Assembly (NCBI GenBank): GCA_937898585.1
Contig: CALDHR010000291.1
Coordinates: forward strand, 1-32,107
DNA: 32,107 nucleotides
Origin: an uncultured Oligoflexia bacterium
Lineage (GTDB): Bacteria > Bdellovibrionota > Bacteriovoracia > Bacteriovoracales > Bacteriovoracaceae
Direction of reading: 5' to 3'
The notes below the pieces were generated by a model. It worked only from the letters and a program-made list of their open reading frames with translations, was not told the DNA's origin and searched no databases. The stretch's first letter is position 1. The number at the start of each line of letters is the position of its first letter. The translations under genes were made by a program, and so were the position numbers. Shown piece by piece: positions 8,797 to 17,746 of the stretch.

Positions 8797-9384
8797 ATGA
8801 AAAAATATCTCCCTCTTTGTTTGCTCTTTTTGCTGGGCCTTCCTCTTTTGGGGCAAGGAGGCGATTATTTAAAAGTAAGATTTTTAGATACTCCCAAGAA
8901 AGGGAAATCTCTTAAAATACCCGTCTCCCTTTTGAACTCCCCCCCAAAAAGAAATTACTTTACAACTTATTTAGAGACAAATGTCGGAGAAAAGGGAGAA
9001 GAGGGAGAAAAAGAAAAAAGAATCAAGCTAGATTTTATGGGAGAGAACATAAAGGATTTAATTCTTATTTATTTGACCGTCCCTCGAGAGAGTTTTCTGA
9101 GAATTTTGCATTTAAGGTCAGTGAAACAAGAAAATCCTTTAACAGAGGAAGATTTTCTTGTTTTGAAAGTATTATGGAATTTTCTTTTTGTTGATGAATT
9201 ACAAGAGTATTCAGTTTACTTCGAATTAAGACAAAGACAATTGATAAACTTGCCTGAAGATAATTCGCGCTGTCCCTTTTGTCCGCGAACTCCCTCGGAT
9301 ATGAGTGATCATTTTTGGGATCATCCTGAATGCTATGTCAAAATAGGAGACTGGAAATTTATTTCTTTAGATTATCATGAATGA
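8797..9384 (+). CDS. Secreted protein with a C-terminal Cys/His cluster, function unknown
   Basis: The frame is open to 8716 but that would run inside trpS. The ATG at 8797 has a GGAAAGGA ribosome site and starts exactly at a signal peptide (MKKYLPLCLLFLLGLPLLG), so I choose it, giving 195 aa. The mature region is rich in Lys and Glu. Near residues 160-180 it has CPFC, then a DHFWDHPEC segment, giving a CxxC-(n)-H-(n)-HxxC arrangement that could bind a metal or form disulfides in the periplasm. No known family is recognised. It overlaps the convergent DUF1338 gene by 10 bp at the 3' end. Confidence 0.65.
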   Translation: MKKYLPLCLLFLLGLPLLGQGGDYLKVRFLDTPKKGKSLKIPVSLLNSPPKRNYFTTYLETNVGEKGEEGEKEKRIKLDFMGENIKDLILIYLTVPRESFLRILHLRSVKQENPLTEEDFLVLKVLWNFLFVDELQEYSVYFELRQRQLINLPEDNSRCPFCPRTPSDMSDHFWDHPECYVKIGDWKFISLDYHE

Positions 9385-10181
9385 TTTGTGCTTTCGAAAA
9401 TCTTGTCGGCCGAAGCGGCAATAAATCCTTGATAGAGTTCACCTGTCTCCGCATTGGGATAGCGCCGAGCAAATTCATAGTAGCATGAAGGAATTTGGTG
9501 GATACCATCTTCAAAGTGAACATCTACTTTTTCGGCCATAATAGATGATTGTTCCAAAAGTTCGAGAGGTGTTCCTTTTATTTCCCCTCCATTGCTGTTG
9601 AGCTTATAAGAATTTTCTTTAAGAAGTTCATTAACGCTTTGAATAGAAGGATAGTTTTTGAGCAGATTCACAAGAACGGTAAAGTGATTGACACAAAATC
9701 CATAAGTATAAAACCATGCTGCATATTCACTCACGGCATACATCTTTTCATAGAGAGCATGTGTTGCTGGCCAAGTTCGTCCCGCTAAATTGATATCATG
9801 ATGGTTGTTTCTTTTTTCCATAAAGCAGTCAATGGATTCAGTGAGTTCTTTTTGAATAAAGTCAGGCATTTCATGCATGATAAGTTCACTAATAAAAACT
9901 TTGGGATGGTTTTTGCTTTTATCCTTATGTTCATAGTGGAAGGCCTGAAGTTTTTTTTCTTTAAAGAGATAATGCTCTTTTTGCTCATAACCAAGCTCAA
10001 GAAACGGTTTTGCCAAGACATCAATACTGACGCGTGGGTCATTACACGTGCGCAGTGCGATATGGTCATTAACAACTTTTTCACCCTTGAGAGTGAAAAG
10101 ATCAAAGATTTTTTGAGCAGTAGGGGCGATGGTAATATAATGTTTCCAAAGTTCATGAAAGTACTCTTCAACGTTTGCCAT
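9375..10181 (-). CDS. DUF1338 protein (2-oxoadipate dioxygenase/decarboxylase-like)
   Basis: The protein has the family pattern: an N-terminal FHELWKHYITIAPTAQ segment, VVNDHIALRT, the KVFISEL motif, a WPATHALYE helix, GFCVNHFTVLVN, and CYYEFARRYP near the end. The three expected Fe(II) ligands of this vicinal-oxygen-chelate-like fold are visible at about H40, H166 and E236. Characterised homologues (HglS) convert 2-oxoadipate to D-2-hydroxyglutarate in lysine catabolism. At 268 residues this is a shorter version than the characterised enzymes, so the substrate may differ. It stands alone, with no other lysine-catabolic gene in the window. A TTCTCC (GGAGAA on the coding strand) ribosome site lies just before the start. 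Confidence 0.82.
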   Translation of the reverse strand: MANVEEYFHELWKHYITIAPTAQKIFDLFTLKGEKVVNDHIALRTCNDPRVSIDVLAKPFLELGYEQKEHYLFKEKKLQAFHYEHKDKSKNHPKVFISELIMHEMPDFIQKELTESIDCFMEKRNNHHDINLAGRTWPATHALYEKMYAVSEYAAWFYTYGFCVNHFTVLVNLLKNYPSIQSVNELLKENSYKLNSNGGEIKGTPLELLEQSSIMAEKVDVHFEDGIHQIPSCYYEFARRYPNAETGELYQGFIAASADKIFESTNHS

Positions 10182-10318
10182 AAGTTCTCCTTGTCGTGTT
10201 TTTAACAGTTATCAGAGAATAAACAAAAGGAAAATGATAAAAAATAGAATTTGAATATTTGAAAAGGTGATTTTTTTTTTGCAAAATAAGAGACTAATAA
10301 AAAAATTGCAGAGAATAT

Positions 10319-12274
10319 ATGATTCATCATTTTGTAGTAAAGCGCGTTATTTCCTCTGTGGCCTCTCTGCCTTCTGAAATTAAGACAATGGTAGTTTTTG
10401 TCTATGATTTACTGGGAGCGGCCTTTTGCTTTTACTTGGCCCTAGTGCTTCGTCATGGTGATTTTCATCTTCTTCATCAAAATAAATCTCATGAATTTAT
10501 GCTTTCACTTTTTTTGGCCGTTTTTATTCAAGGAGTTGTTTTTTATACTTTTGGTCTCTATCGGGGAATTTGGCGCTACTCTAGTACGCCTGATCTCTTG
10601 CGCCTTATCAAAGGAGTCTCTGTTGCTGAAGTGGCCACCGTTCTTGTTTTATTCTTTTTTAACAGAATTGAATTTTTTCCTCGCACAACTTTTCTTATTA
10701 ATTGGCCTCTTCTGGTTATTTTTCTAGGAGGCGGTCGTCTTTTTTATCGACTCTTAAGAGATCAGTACAATCGTCCGCCCCAAGATGTTATTCGCACTGC
10801 GATCTGGGGAACAGGATCTGTGGGAGAACAACTTTTTCGTGAGACGAGAAAGAATCATCAGTTGAAAATGCAGGTGGTGATTTATTTTGAAAGTGATAAA
10901 AAAATGCAAGGAAAGACTTTGCATGGCGTGAGTATTGTTAGCCCTAACATTAAAGAGTTTGGTTTTTACCTTCTTAAATACCAACTTCAGCGGATTATTT
11001 TGGCCGAAAGTGAATTCAATCAAGAAATTCTTCCTGAAGTGACTCGGATTTGCAGTGAGCACGGTGTGCAGTTAAAGATTACTCCTCACTTTATGTCTCT
11101 TATGCGCGATAAGGAAACCATTTATCAGATTCGCGATATTGCGCCCGAGGATTTGCTGAAGAGAAAAATGGTGACACTGGATAATCGGGCCCTTGGAGAG
11201 CTTATTTTCAAAAAAGTTGTTTTTATTTCAGGGGCAGGTGGGTTTATCGGAAAAGAAATCTGTTTGCAGCTTTCTCGCTACAAACCAAGTAAAATGATTT
11301 TTTATGATCTCTGTGAATTTAATCTCTATGAATTAGACCAAGTTTTTAGAAAAATGAAAGAGAAGATCTCTTATGATCTTATTGTAGGTGATGTGAGAGA
11401 TCGTGAGAAACTCGATATTTTATTTTCCTCTCATCGTCCAGAACTTATTTTTCATGCCGCGGCCCTTAAGCATGTTCCCCTAATGGAGTTAAATATTGCT
11501 GAGGCCGTTAAAACAAATGTGAGAGGAACTTATGTTTTAGGGCAGTTGGCCCAAAAATATAAAGTGGAAAAATTTGTGCTTATCTCTTCTGATAAGGCCA
11601 TTAATCCCAGTAGTGTAATGGGTACCACAAAACGCATGGCCGAGATGGTTTGCCAGCACTTTCAAGAAGTCAATAAAGATTCTCCCACTCAGTTTATCAC
11701 TGTTCGTTTTGGCAATGTTTTTGGCAGTACGGGCAGCGTTATTCCTCTTTTTAAAAAGCAAATTAAAGAAGGAGGCCCCTTAACTGTCACTCATCCGGAA
11801 ATGAAGCGCTTTTTTATGGATATCTCAGAAGCAACGCAGCTAGTTTTACAGGCGGCCGCTATTGGGAGCAAAGGTGAAGTTCTTGTTTTAGAAATGGGCC
11901 CAGCAATAAAAATATTAGATTTAGCAAAACAGATGATTAATCTTGCTGGCCTGACAGTAGGTAAAGATATTGATATTGAATTTATTAATTTGCGAGCAGG
12001 GGAAAAATTAGAAGAGGAACTTTTTTCAAAAGAGGAAAAACTTCTTCCCACAGCTCATCCCATGGTGCACGTTGCTCAAGTGAAAAAAAATAGCAGCGGA
12101 GTTCATGAAATGATGATGAAGATTTTTGATGCTGCGCGAACAGAAGATGACGTCTTGGTGAGAGAATTAATGGCCACTTTGGTGCCAGAATATTCACCTG
12201 ATGAGACAGAAAGTTCTCGATTAGAACAATCATCCTCTCATGGAGAGAAAATTTTTGAGGAGCTCGTGGTATGA
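10319..12274 (+). CDS. FlaA1/CapD/WbpM-type nucleoside-diphosphate-sugar 4,6-dehydratase
   Basis: This inner-membrane-anchored SDR has 651 residues. Four hydrophobic helices fall within about 25-145. Two nucleotide-binding domains follow, with GTGSVG at about 164-169 and GAGGFIG at 305-311. The active-site region SSDKAINPSSVMGTTKR has Met434 and Lys438, an MxxxK in place of the usual YxxxK. That is the signature of UDP-GlcNAc C4,C6-dehydratases (WbpM, PglF, CapD). It makes UDP-4-keto-6-deoxyhexoses for O-antigen, capsule or glycoprotein sugars. It is the first gene of the operon; its stop overlaps the cysD start by 4 bp (ATGA). The tail after residue 600 is acidic and polar. Confidence 0.92.
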   Translation: MIHHFVVKRVISSVASLPSEIKTMVVFVYDLLGAAFCFYLALVLRHGDFHLLHQNKSHEFMLSLFLAVFIQGVVFYTFGLYRGIWRYSSTPDLLRLIKGVSVAEVATVLVLFFFNRIEFFPRTTFLINWPLLVIFLGGGRLFYRLLRDQYNRPPQDVIRTAIWGTGSVGEQLFRETRKNHQLKMQVVIYFESDKKMQGKTLHGVSIVSPNIKEFGFYLLKYQLQRIILAESEFNQEILPEVTRICSEHGVQLKITPHFMSLMRDKETIYQIRDIAPEDLLKRKMVTLDNRALGELIFKKVVFISGAGGFIGKEICLQLSRYKPSKMIFYDLCEFNLYELDQVFRKMKEKISYDLIVGDVRDREKLDILFSSHRPELIFHAAALKHVPLMELNIAEAVKTNVRGTYVLGQLAQKYKVEKFVLISSDKAINPSSVMGTTKRMAEMVCQHFQEVNKDSPTQFITVRFGNVFGSTGSVIPLFKKQIKEGGPLTVTHPEMKRFFMDISEATQLVLQAAAIGSKGEVLVLEMGPAIKILDLAKQMINLAGLTVGKDIDIEFINLRAGEKLEEELFSKEEKLLPTAHPMVHVAQVKKNSSGVHEMMMKIFDAARTEDDVLVRELMATLVPEYSPDETESSRLEQSSSHGEKIFEELVV

Positions 12275-13176
12275 GTCAATATCAGTTAAATCATCTTAAA
12301 CAATTAGAAGCAGAGGCCATCTATATTATCAGAGAGGCCCTTTCTCTTTTTGAGCGGCCAGTCTTACTTTTTTCAGGTGGAAAAGATTCCATCACTCTCT
12401 TTCATCTTTTAAAGAAAAGTTACTATCCCCAAAAAATAGGGATTCCTCTTCTTCATGTTGATACGGGACACAATTTTCAAGAAACTATTTCTTTTCGCGA
12501 CACATTTGTGCAAAAAGAGGGCGTGAAATTGATGGTGGCCAGTGTCGAAGAAAGTATTGATAAAGGTGATGTTGTCGAAGAAAAAGGGGTGGGGGCCTCA
12601 CGAAATTTTTTGCAGTCAGCAACGCTGATGAAAAGTATTGAAGAGAATCAGTTTGATTGCCTTTTTGGTGGTGCCAGACGCGACGAAGAAAAGGCCCGTG
12701 CCAAAGAGAGATTCTTCTCTCATCGCAATGAATTTGGTGAATGGGACCCTAAAAATCAACGGCCAGAACTCTTTGGTCTACAAAATGGTCATTTGAGACG
12801 AGGAGAGCATTTTAGAGTTTTTCCTTTGAGTAATTGGACAGAGCTGGATGTTTGGCAATATATTTTAGAAGAAAAGATAGATCTTCCCTCTTTATACTTT
12901 GCTCATGAAAGGCGTGTCTTTGAGCGACAGAAAACCATTTATGCCTATGAGAATTATGTTCAACTCTCTCCTGAAGAAGAAATCACCATTAAGAATATTC
13001 GCTTTAGAACTATTGGGGATGTTACGTGTACAGGTGCCGTTGAATCCACTGCTGATAGCGTTGAAAAAGTTATTGAGGAAATTAAGATGGCAAAAGTGAC
13101 AGAGCGTGGAACGCGTATGGATGATCAGCGCTCTGAGACGGCCATGGAAGATCGAAAAAAACAGGGATATTTTTAA
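12271..13176 (+). CDS. cysD: Sulfate adenylyltransferase subunit 2 (ATP sulfurylase small subunit)
   Basis: CysD adenylates sulfate to adenosine 5'-phosphosulfate (APS) as a heterodimer with the GTPase CysN. The PP-loop SGGKDS is at 35-40 (LLFSGGKDSITLFHLL). The CysD-specific GGARRDEEKARAKERFFS and a WDPKNQRPELF-type segment follow, then FPLSNWTELDVWQYI and the C-terminal RFRTIGDVTCTGAVES. The length of 301 residues is normal. The ATG overlaps the dehydratase stop by 4 bp, and the TAATG junction gives a 1-bp overlap with cysN. That layout implies strictly coupled translation. The position inside a glycan operon suggests PAPS supply for sulfotransfer rather than cysteine synthesis. Confidence 0.96.
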   Translation: MSQYQLNHLKQLEAEAIYIIREALSLFERPVLLFSGGKDSITLFHLLKKSYYPQKIGIPLLHVDTGHNFQETISFRDTFVQKEGVKLMVASVEESIDKGDVVEEKGVGASRNFLQSATLMKSIEENQFDCLFGGARRDEEKARAKERFFSHRNEFGEWDPKNQRPELFGLQNGHLRRGEHFRVFPLSNWTELDVWQYILEEKIDLPSLYFAHERRVFERQKTIYAYENYVQLSPEEEITIKNIRFRTIGDVTCTGAVESTADSVEKVIEEIKMAKVTERGTRMDDQRSETAMEDRKKQGYF

Positions 13177-14447
13177 TGATTGAAAAAGATATGCTTCGCT
13201 TTTGCACTGTTGGATCAGTGGATGATGGAAAGAGCACTCTCATTGGTCGTCTTTTGTATGACACAAATTCACTTTGTGATGACCAAGTTGAGATGCTTCA
13301 AAAGGTGAGTAAAAAAAGAGGGCAAGATTTTATCGATTTTTCTCTTCTCACTGATGGCCTGAAGGCCGAGAGAGAGCAAGGAATTACTATCGATGTGGCC
13401 TATCGCTATTTTTCTACAGAAAAGAGAAAATTTATTATTGCCGATTGTCCCGGCCATGTTCAGTACACGCGCAATATGATTACAGGCTCTTCTTCATCGC
13501 AGCTAGTTTTACTTCTTGTTGATGCGCGCAAAGGTGTCTTAGAGCAAACAAGACGTCATTTGTTTCTTTCGTCTCTTTTGGGAATTAAGCATCTCGTCAT
13601 CTGTATCAATAAAATGGATATGGTGAATTATGATGAGAGAGTTTTTCACAATGCCATCAATGAAGTAAAACAATTTCTCGTGCGTATGGATATTCACGAT
13701 GTACACTTTATTCCTCTCTCGGCCCTTAAGGGAGAAAATATTGTCAAAAAGTCAGAGAATTTTTCTTGGTACGAAGGACCGACTCTTTTGTATTTACTAG
13801 AAAATATTCATGTGATGGCCGATGGCAATTTTATCGACGGCCGTTTTCCTGTGCAAATGGTGATTCGTCCTATGCGAGAGGAGTTTCACGATTTCAGAGG
13901 TCTTGCTGGCCGTGTGGAAAGTGGTGTTTTTCGTCCAGGGGATGAAGTGATGGTCCTTCCTCTTGGTCTTGAGACAAAAGTAAAATCTATTACCACAATG
14001 GATGGTGAACAGACAGAGGCCTTTTATCCACAATCAGTATGCCTCACTCTTGATGATGAATACGACGTGAGTCGAGGTGACATGGTGGTGAAAAAAAATA
14101 ACCGCCCCGAAGTCTCGCAAGACTTAGATGTCATGCTCTGTTTTATGGGAAATCAAGAACTGGATACAAAAAAGCGCTATTTAGTGAAGCAGACAACCAG
14201 AGAAGTGAAGGCCTATATTCGAGAAGTTATCTACAAAATTGACATTAATACTCTTCGCAAAGTAAATGAAGGGGCCCTTCGGATTGTGGCCAATGATATT
14301 GCACGCGTAAAAATGCGTTTATCGGCGCCTCTTTTTTTTGATGACTTTAAAAAAAATCGCAATACAGGTGTTGTTATTTTGATGGATGAAGTGAGTAATG
14401 AAACAATTGCAACGGGTATCATTGATCACCGCGAGCTCTCATCGTGA
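13176..14447 (+). CDS. cysN: Sulfate adenylyltransferase subunit 1 (GTPase subunit)
   Basis: This translation-factor-like GTPase activates CysD. G1 is GSVDDGKST (13-21), the switch region is REQGITIDVAYRYF, G3 is DCPGH (90-94), and G4 is NKMD (145-148). Beta-barrel domains follow to residue 423. It ends without the fused APS-kinase domain seen in CysNC/NodQ proteins; the kinase is encoded separately by the next gene. The start shares one base with the cysD stop, and its TGA overlaps the GTG of cysC (GTGA). EF-Tu-like relatives are excluded by the GSVDDGKST motif and by the cysD neighbour. Confidence 0.95.
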   Translation: MIEKDMLRFCTVGSVDDGKSTLIGRLLYDTNSLCDDQVEMLQKVSKKRGQDFIDFSLLTDGLKAEREQGITIDVAYRYFSTEKRKFIIADCPGHVQYTRNMITGSSSSQLVLLLVDARKGVLEQTRRHLFLSSLLGIKHLVICINKMDMVNYDERVFHNAINEVKQFLVRMDIHDVHFIPLSALKGENIVKKSENFSWYEGPTLLYLLENIHVMADGNFIDGRFPVQMVIRPMREEFHDFRGLAGRVESGVFRPGDEVMVLPLGLETKVKSITTMDGEQTEAFYPQSVCLTLDDEYDVSRGDMVVKKNNRPEVSQDLDVMLCFMGNQELDTKKRYLVKQTTREVKAYIREVIYKIDINTLRKVNEGALRIVANDIARVKMRLSAPLFFDDFKKNRNTGVVILMDEVSNETIATGIIDHRELSS

Positions 14448-15073
14448 AAGAAAATATTCATCAGCACAATTTTTCTCTCAAAAGAGAAGACTTTCTCAAA
14501 AAAAATAAAATGGAGAAAGAGGAGAGAATTTTGTGGTTCTTTGGCCCTTCAGGAGCAGGAAAGTCCACTCTCGCCAATGAAGTTCAGCGTCGCTATTTTA
14601 AAGAAGATAGACCACTAAAAATTCTTGATGGAGATGATCTTCGCTCAGGACTCTGTTCTGATTTAGGTTTTAGTATCGAAGAGCGAAGTGAGAATATGAG
14701 ACGTGCGGCAGAAGTAGCAAAGCTTTTTCATGAAATGGCGTTAGGCCCTCTTTGTTGCTTTGTAACACCTTTAAAAATTCATCGCGATATTGTGCGCTCT
14801 ATACTTAAAGAGAGAGTTCTCTTTTTTTATATTGCGGCGACACTAGAAGATTGCTTTGAGCGAGATCCTAAACAGCTCTATGCTCGGGCCAAAAATAATG
14901 AAATAAAAGATTTCACATCTCTAAGCTCTCCTTTTGAAGAACCTAACTTAGAAGAAGAGAGTGATTGCTATAAAATTGATACGAGTAAGAAAAATATCTC
15001 TTCTTGTGTAGAGGAAGTTTTTTCTCTTTTAAGGAGTACACTTATTCATGATAAAACACAATCAACGCTTTGA
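14444..15073 (+). CDS. cysC: Adenylylsulfate (APS) kinase
   Basis: CysC phosphorylates APS at the 3' position to give PAPS, the universal sulfate donor. The P-loop GPSGAGKST is at 34-42. LDGDDLRSGLCSDLGFS and ERSENMRRAAEVAKLF match the APS-binding region. ERDPKQLYARAKNNEIKDF is the family's lid segment, followed by the S.FEEP motif. The usual ISPYR-type stretch reads VTPLKIHRD here, a modest deviation. There is an N-terminal extension of about 25 charged residues before the kinase fold. The start is GTG overlapping the cysN stop by 4 bp. The 3' end overlaps cysQ by 26 bp. Confidence 0.92.
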   Translation: MKENIHQHNFSLKREDFLKKNKMEKEERILWFFGPSGAGKSTLANEVQRRYFKEDRPLKILDGDDLRSGLCSDLGFSIEERSENMRRAAEVAKLFHEMALGPLCCFVTPLKIHRDIVRSILKERVLFFYIAATLEDCFERDPKQLYARAKNNEIKDFTSLSSPFEEPNLEEESDCYKIDTSKKNISSCVEEVFSLLRSTLIHDKTQSTL

Positions 15074-15797
15074 TGCTTTTTTTTCACGCATTAAACAAAA
15101 AACACTAGATGAGCTTCTCGTTATTTCAAAAGATAAAAACTTAGATATAAAAAAGAAAGAAGATAAAACATTTGTCACGATTGTAGATTTGGCCATCTCT
15201 CATCTTGTGAAAAAAGAAATCGCAAATTTTGATTCTTCCATGTTTTTTCACAGTGAAGAAGATCAGCTCTCCGAGCTTCAATTTCCCTGTGCTATTTTAG
15301 ATCCCATCGATGGGACAAAAGAATTTGTCCAAGGACCAGCAGAGTGTGTTCTCTCTTTGGCCATCGTCTATTCACCTCGTTTTGATGATCCACGCAACCA
15401 GGCGTTTATTTTTAATCCTCTAACAGGATTTGAAATGCGCAGTAGCTCTTCTTTTATTTTTCATTATGAACTTAATCACAAAATAGAAAAAAAAGAAAAA
15501 ATGAAAAAGAATCCCTCTATTATGGTCTCACGCAGTGAATGGAAAAAAGGTCTCTTTAATGGAGAGAGAAAAAGAGAAGATCTTCAAGTAATGCCTCGAG
15601 GGAGTATTGCGTTTAAGCTGGCCCTTTTAGCGGCCGGAGGATGTGATAAAATTATTTCTAAAAAACCAAAAAATATTTGGGATATCTGCGCAGGAACTAT
15701 TTTGTGTTATCAGCGAGGAATTTATTTTTATCAAAATGGTAAAAAAAATGCGATAATTGATAATAAAATTTATAACAATGATTTAGTTTGGGAGTAG
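15048..15797 (+). CDS. cysQ: 3'(2'),5'-bisphosphate nucleotidase (PAP phosphatase)
   Basis: CysQ hydrolyses PAP, the inhibitory product of sulfotransferases, to AMP, and can also turn over PAPS. It belongs to the inositol-monophosphatase fold. The metal-binding motifs are HSEED (residues 68-72) and LDPIDGTKEF (84-93), and the C-terminal WDICAG motif is present. With 249 residues it is near the usual size. The start at 15048 lies within cysC and is supported by AAGGAG 11 bases upstream. Its presence in the same operon as cysDNC indicates that PAP is actually generated, that is, PAPS is consumed by sulfotransfer or reduction. Confidence 0.92.
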   Translation: MIKHNQRFDAFFSRIKQKTLDELLVISKDKNLDIKKKEDKTFVTIVDLAISHLVKKEIANFDSSMFFHSEEDQLSELQFPCAILDPIDGTKEFVQGPAECVLSLAIVYSPRFDDPRNQAFIFNPLTGFEMRSSSSFIFHYELNHKIEKKEKMKKNPSIMVSRSEWKKGLFNGERKREDLQVMPRGSIAFKLALLAAGGCDKIISKKPKNIWDICAGTILCYQRGIYFYQNGKKNAIIDNKIYNNDLVWE

Positions 15798-15802
15798 CGC
15801 AA

Positions 15803-17746
15803 GTGCAAATGCAAAATATGCAAAAAAAAACAGGCCAAGTTTGCGTTATTATCCCTGTCTATAATCATTTTAATTACACCAAACAGTGCCTTGAATCTCT
15901 TTTCTCTCATGAATCAAAATATACTTTTGATATTATCGTCATGGACGATTGTTCTACTGATGAGACAGAGAAAGAACTAAGTGTAAAAGACGGCATTCGT
16001 TATGTGCGTAACAAAGAAAATTTAGGTTTTTTAAAAAACTGCAATAAGGCGGCCAGGTTTAGTGAAAGTGAATTTCTCGTTTTTTTGAACAACGATACCA
16101 TCGTCAAAGAAAAGTGGCTTGATTCTTTAATTGATACTTTAAAAAGAGATTCTTCTGTCGGACTTGTAGGATCAAAGCTTATTTATCCTGATGGACGACT
16201 TCAGGAAGCAGGAGGAATTATTTTCTCCGATGGTCGGGCCTGGAACTATGGGCGTCTTTGTGATCCAAATGATCCTACTTTTAATTATACGAGAGAAGTT
16301 GATTATTGTTCAGGTGCCTCTATTGCCATTCGCCGTGATCTTTTTATGAACCTCGGTCTTTTTGATGAGCGTTATGCACCTGCTTATGCAGAAGACTCTG
16401 ATCTTTGTTTAAAAGTTAAAGAGGCCAAATTAAAAGTTGTTTATCAATGTGCTTCTGAAGTTATTCATTTTGAAGGAGTTAGTTCGGGAACAGATCTCTC
16501 TAAGGGAGTAAAATCCTACCAGACAATCAATGTAAAAAAGCTCTATGAAAAATGGTCTCATCAATTAAAAAACAATGGTCTTCCTGAGCATCATCCTCAT
16601 CTTTGTCGTGATAAAGGAGTAGAAAAAAGATTACTGCTTATTGATGCTGTTACCCCTAATGCTGCCATGGATTCAGGTTCAGTTAATACACTCAATTACA
16701 TTAAACTTTTTCAGGCCCATGGTTTTAAAGTCTCTTTTTATGCTTTTAATAAACCTTTTTACGTAGAAGAGCATACGGCCCATTTGCAACAAATGGGGGT
16801 GGAAGTTTTTTATCGTCCTTATTATCAAAACATCGAAGAAGTATTGGCCTTTGAAGGTTATGCTTATGATCAAATTTTACTTGTCCGGCACTATATCGCT
16901 TCTCAATGTTTGGCCCAAATTAAACTCTATGCTCCTCAAGCAAAAGTCTTGTTTCACAACAGCGACTTTCACTATCTTCGAGAACTTCGTCAGGCAAAAA
17001 TTTCAGAGAAACTCAGTGATTATATTTCGGCCGAATTGACAAAAAAATCAGAGTTTTCTGTCATGAGTTCAGTGGATGTCGTTATTGTTCATACTATTTT
17101 TGAAAAAGATCTCCTAAAAGAGATTTTTCCCGGCATCACGGTTGAAGTTTATCCTTGGACTATTGAAGTGGTGGAAAAAAAATCTTCCTTTGAAAAAAGA
17201 AAAGGAATTGTTTTCTTAGGAGGCTATGCTCATCCTCCTAATGTTGATGCTGTTATTTATTTTGCTAAAGAAATTCTTCCTCTTGTTATTGAAGAAAATC
17301 CTGAAATTGTTTTTTATGCTGTGGGATCAAAAGCACCAAAAGAGCTCTATCAATACGAAGGAGATAATTTAAAAATTATTGGCTTTGTGGAAAATTTGGA
17401 AGAGTGCTTTGAGCAGTTTCGCGTGGCCATTTCCCCTCTCCGTTACGGAGCAGGAATTAAAGGAAAAGTTGCCACCTATATGGCCAATGGACTTCCTTCT
17501 GTTATTACCCCTATTTCGGCCGAGGGGATGGGGCTTGTTCACGAAAAAGAAGTTCTCATTTCTTCTAATGAAAAAGATTTTGCTCGCGCTATCGCTCGTC
17601 TTTATGAAGATGAAGGATTGTGGAATACATTAGAAAAATCAGGAAAAGAATTTATTGATAATCATTATTCTTTTAGAATAGGAAAAGAAATCATTGGATC
17701 TGTTTTACAAAAATCAAAAGAAAGTGAGTTGAGAGTTTATGGATGA
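15803..17746 (+). CDS. Two-domain glycosyltransferase (GT2 + GT4-like)
   Basis: The frame is open from a TTG at 15788. GTG 15803 has GGGAG with 8 bases of spacing, so I prefer it (647 aa); ATG 15809 or 15818 are alternatives. The N-terminal GT2 domain has CVIIPVYNHFNYTKQCLESL, the IVMDDCSTDET strand, LNNDTIVKEKWLD with its acidic metal site, and an AEDSDLCLKVKEAKLKVVY segment. The C-terminal part (about residue 260 onward) is a GT-B domain with GGYAHPPNVDAVIYF, a GFVENLEECF segment and SPLRYGAGIKGKV typical of Glyco_trans_1_4. Such bifunctional enzymes add two sugars to surface glycans. The start overlaps or abuts cysQ, and the stop overlaps the next gene by 8 bp. Confidence 0.88.
   Translation: MQMQNMQKKTGQVCVIIPVYNHFNYTKQCLESLFSHESKYTFDIIVMDDCSTDETEKELSVKDGIRYVRNKENLGFLKNCNKAARFSESEFLVFLNNDTIVKEKWLDSLIDTLKRDSSVGLVGSKLIYPDGRLQEAGGIIFSDGRAWNYGRLCDPNDPTFNYTREVDYCSGASIAIRRDLFMNLGLFDERYAPAYAEDSDLCLKVKEAKLKVVYQCASEVIHFEGVSSGTDLSKGVKSYQTINVKKLYEKWSHQLKNNGLPEHHPHLCRDKGVEKRLLLIDAVTPNAAMDSGSVNTLNYIKLFQAHGFKVSFYAFNKPFYVEEHTAHLQQMGVEVFYRPYYQNIEEVLAFEGYAYDQILLVRHYIASQCLAQIKLYAPQAKVLFHNSDFHYLRELRQAKISEKLSDYISAELTKKSEFSVMSSVDVVIVHTIFEKDLLKEIFPGITVEVYPWTIEVVEKKSSFEKRKGIVFLGGYAHPPNVDAVIYFAKEILPLVIEENPEIVFYAVGSKAPKELYQYEGDNLKIIGFVENLEECFEQFRVAISPLRYGAGIKGKVATYMANGLPSVITPISAEGMGLVHEKEVLISSNEKDFARAIARLYEDEGLWNTLEKSGKEFIDNHYSFRIGKEIIGSVLQKSKESELRVYG

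Noticed and set aside
9798-10205. 135-aa plus-strand ORF opposite the DUF1338 gene
   Set aside because: It is antisense to a gene with all three metal ligands conserved; the Phe/Lys-rich composition is typical of a shadow.
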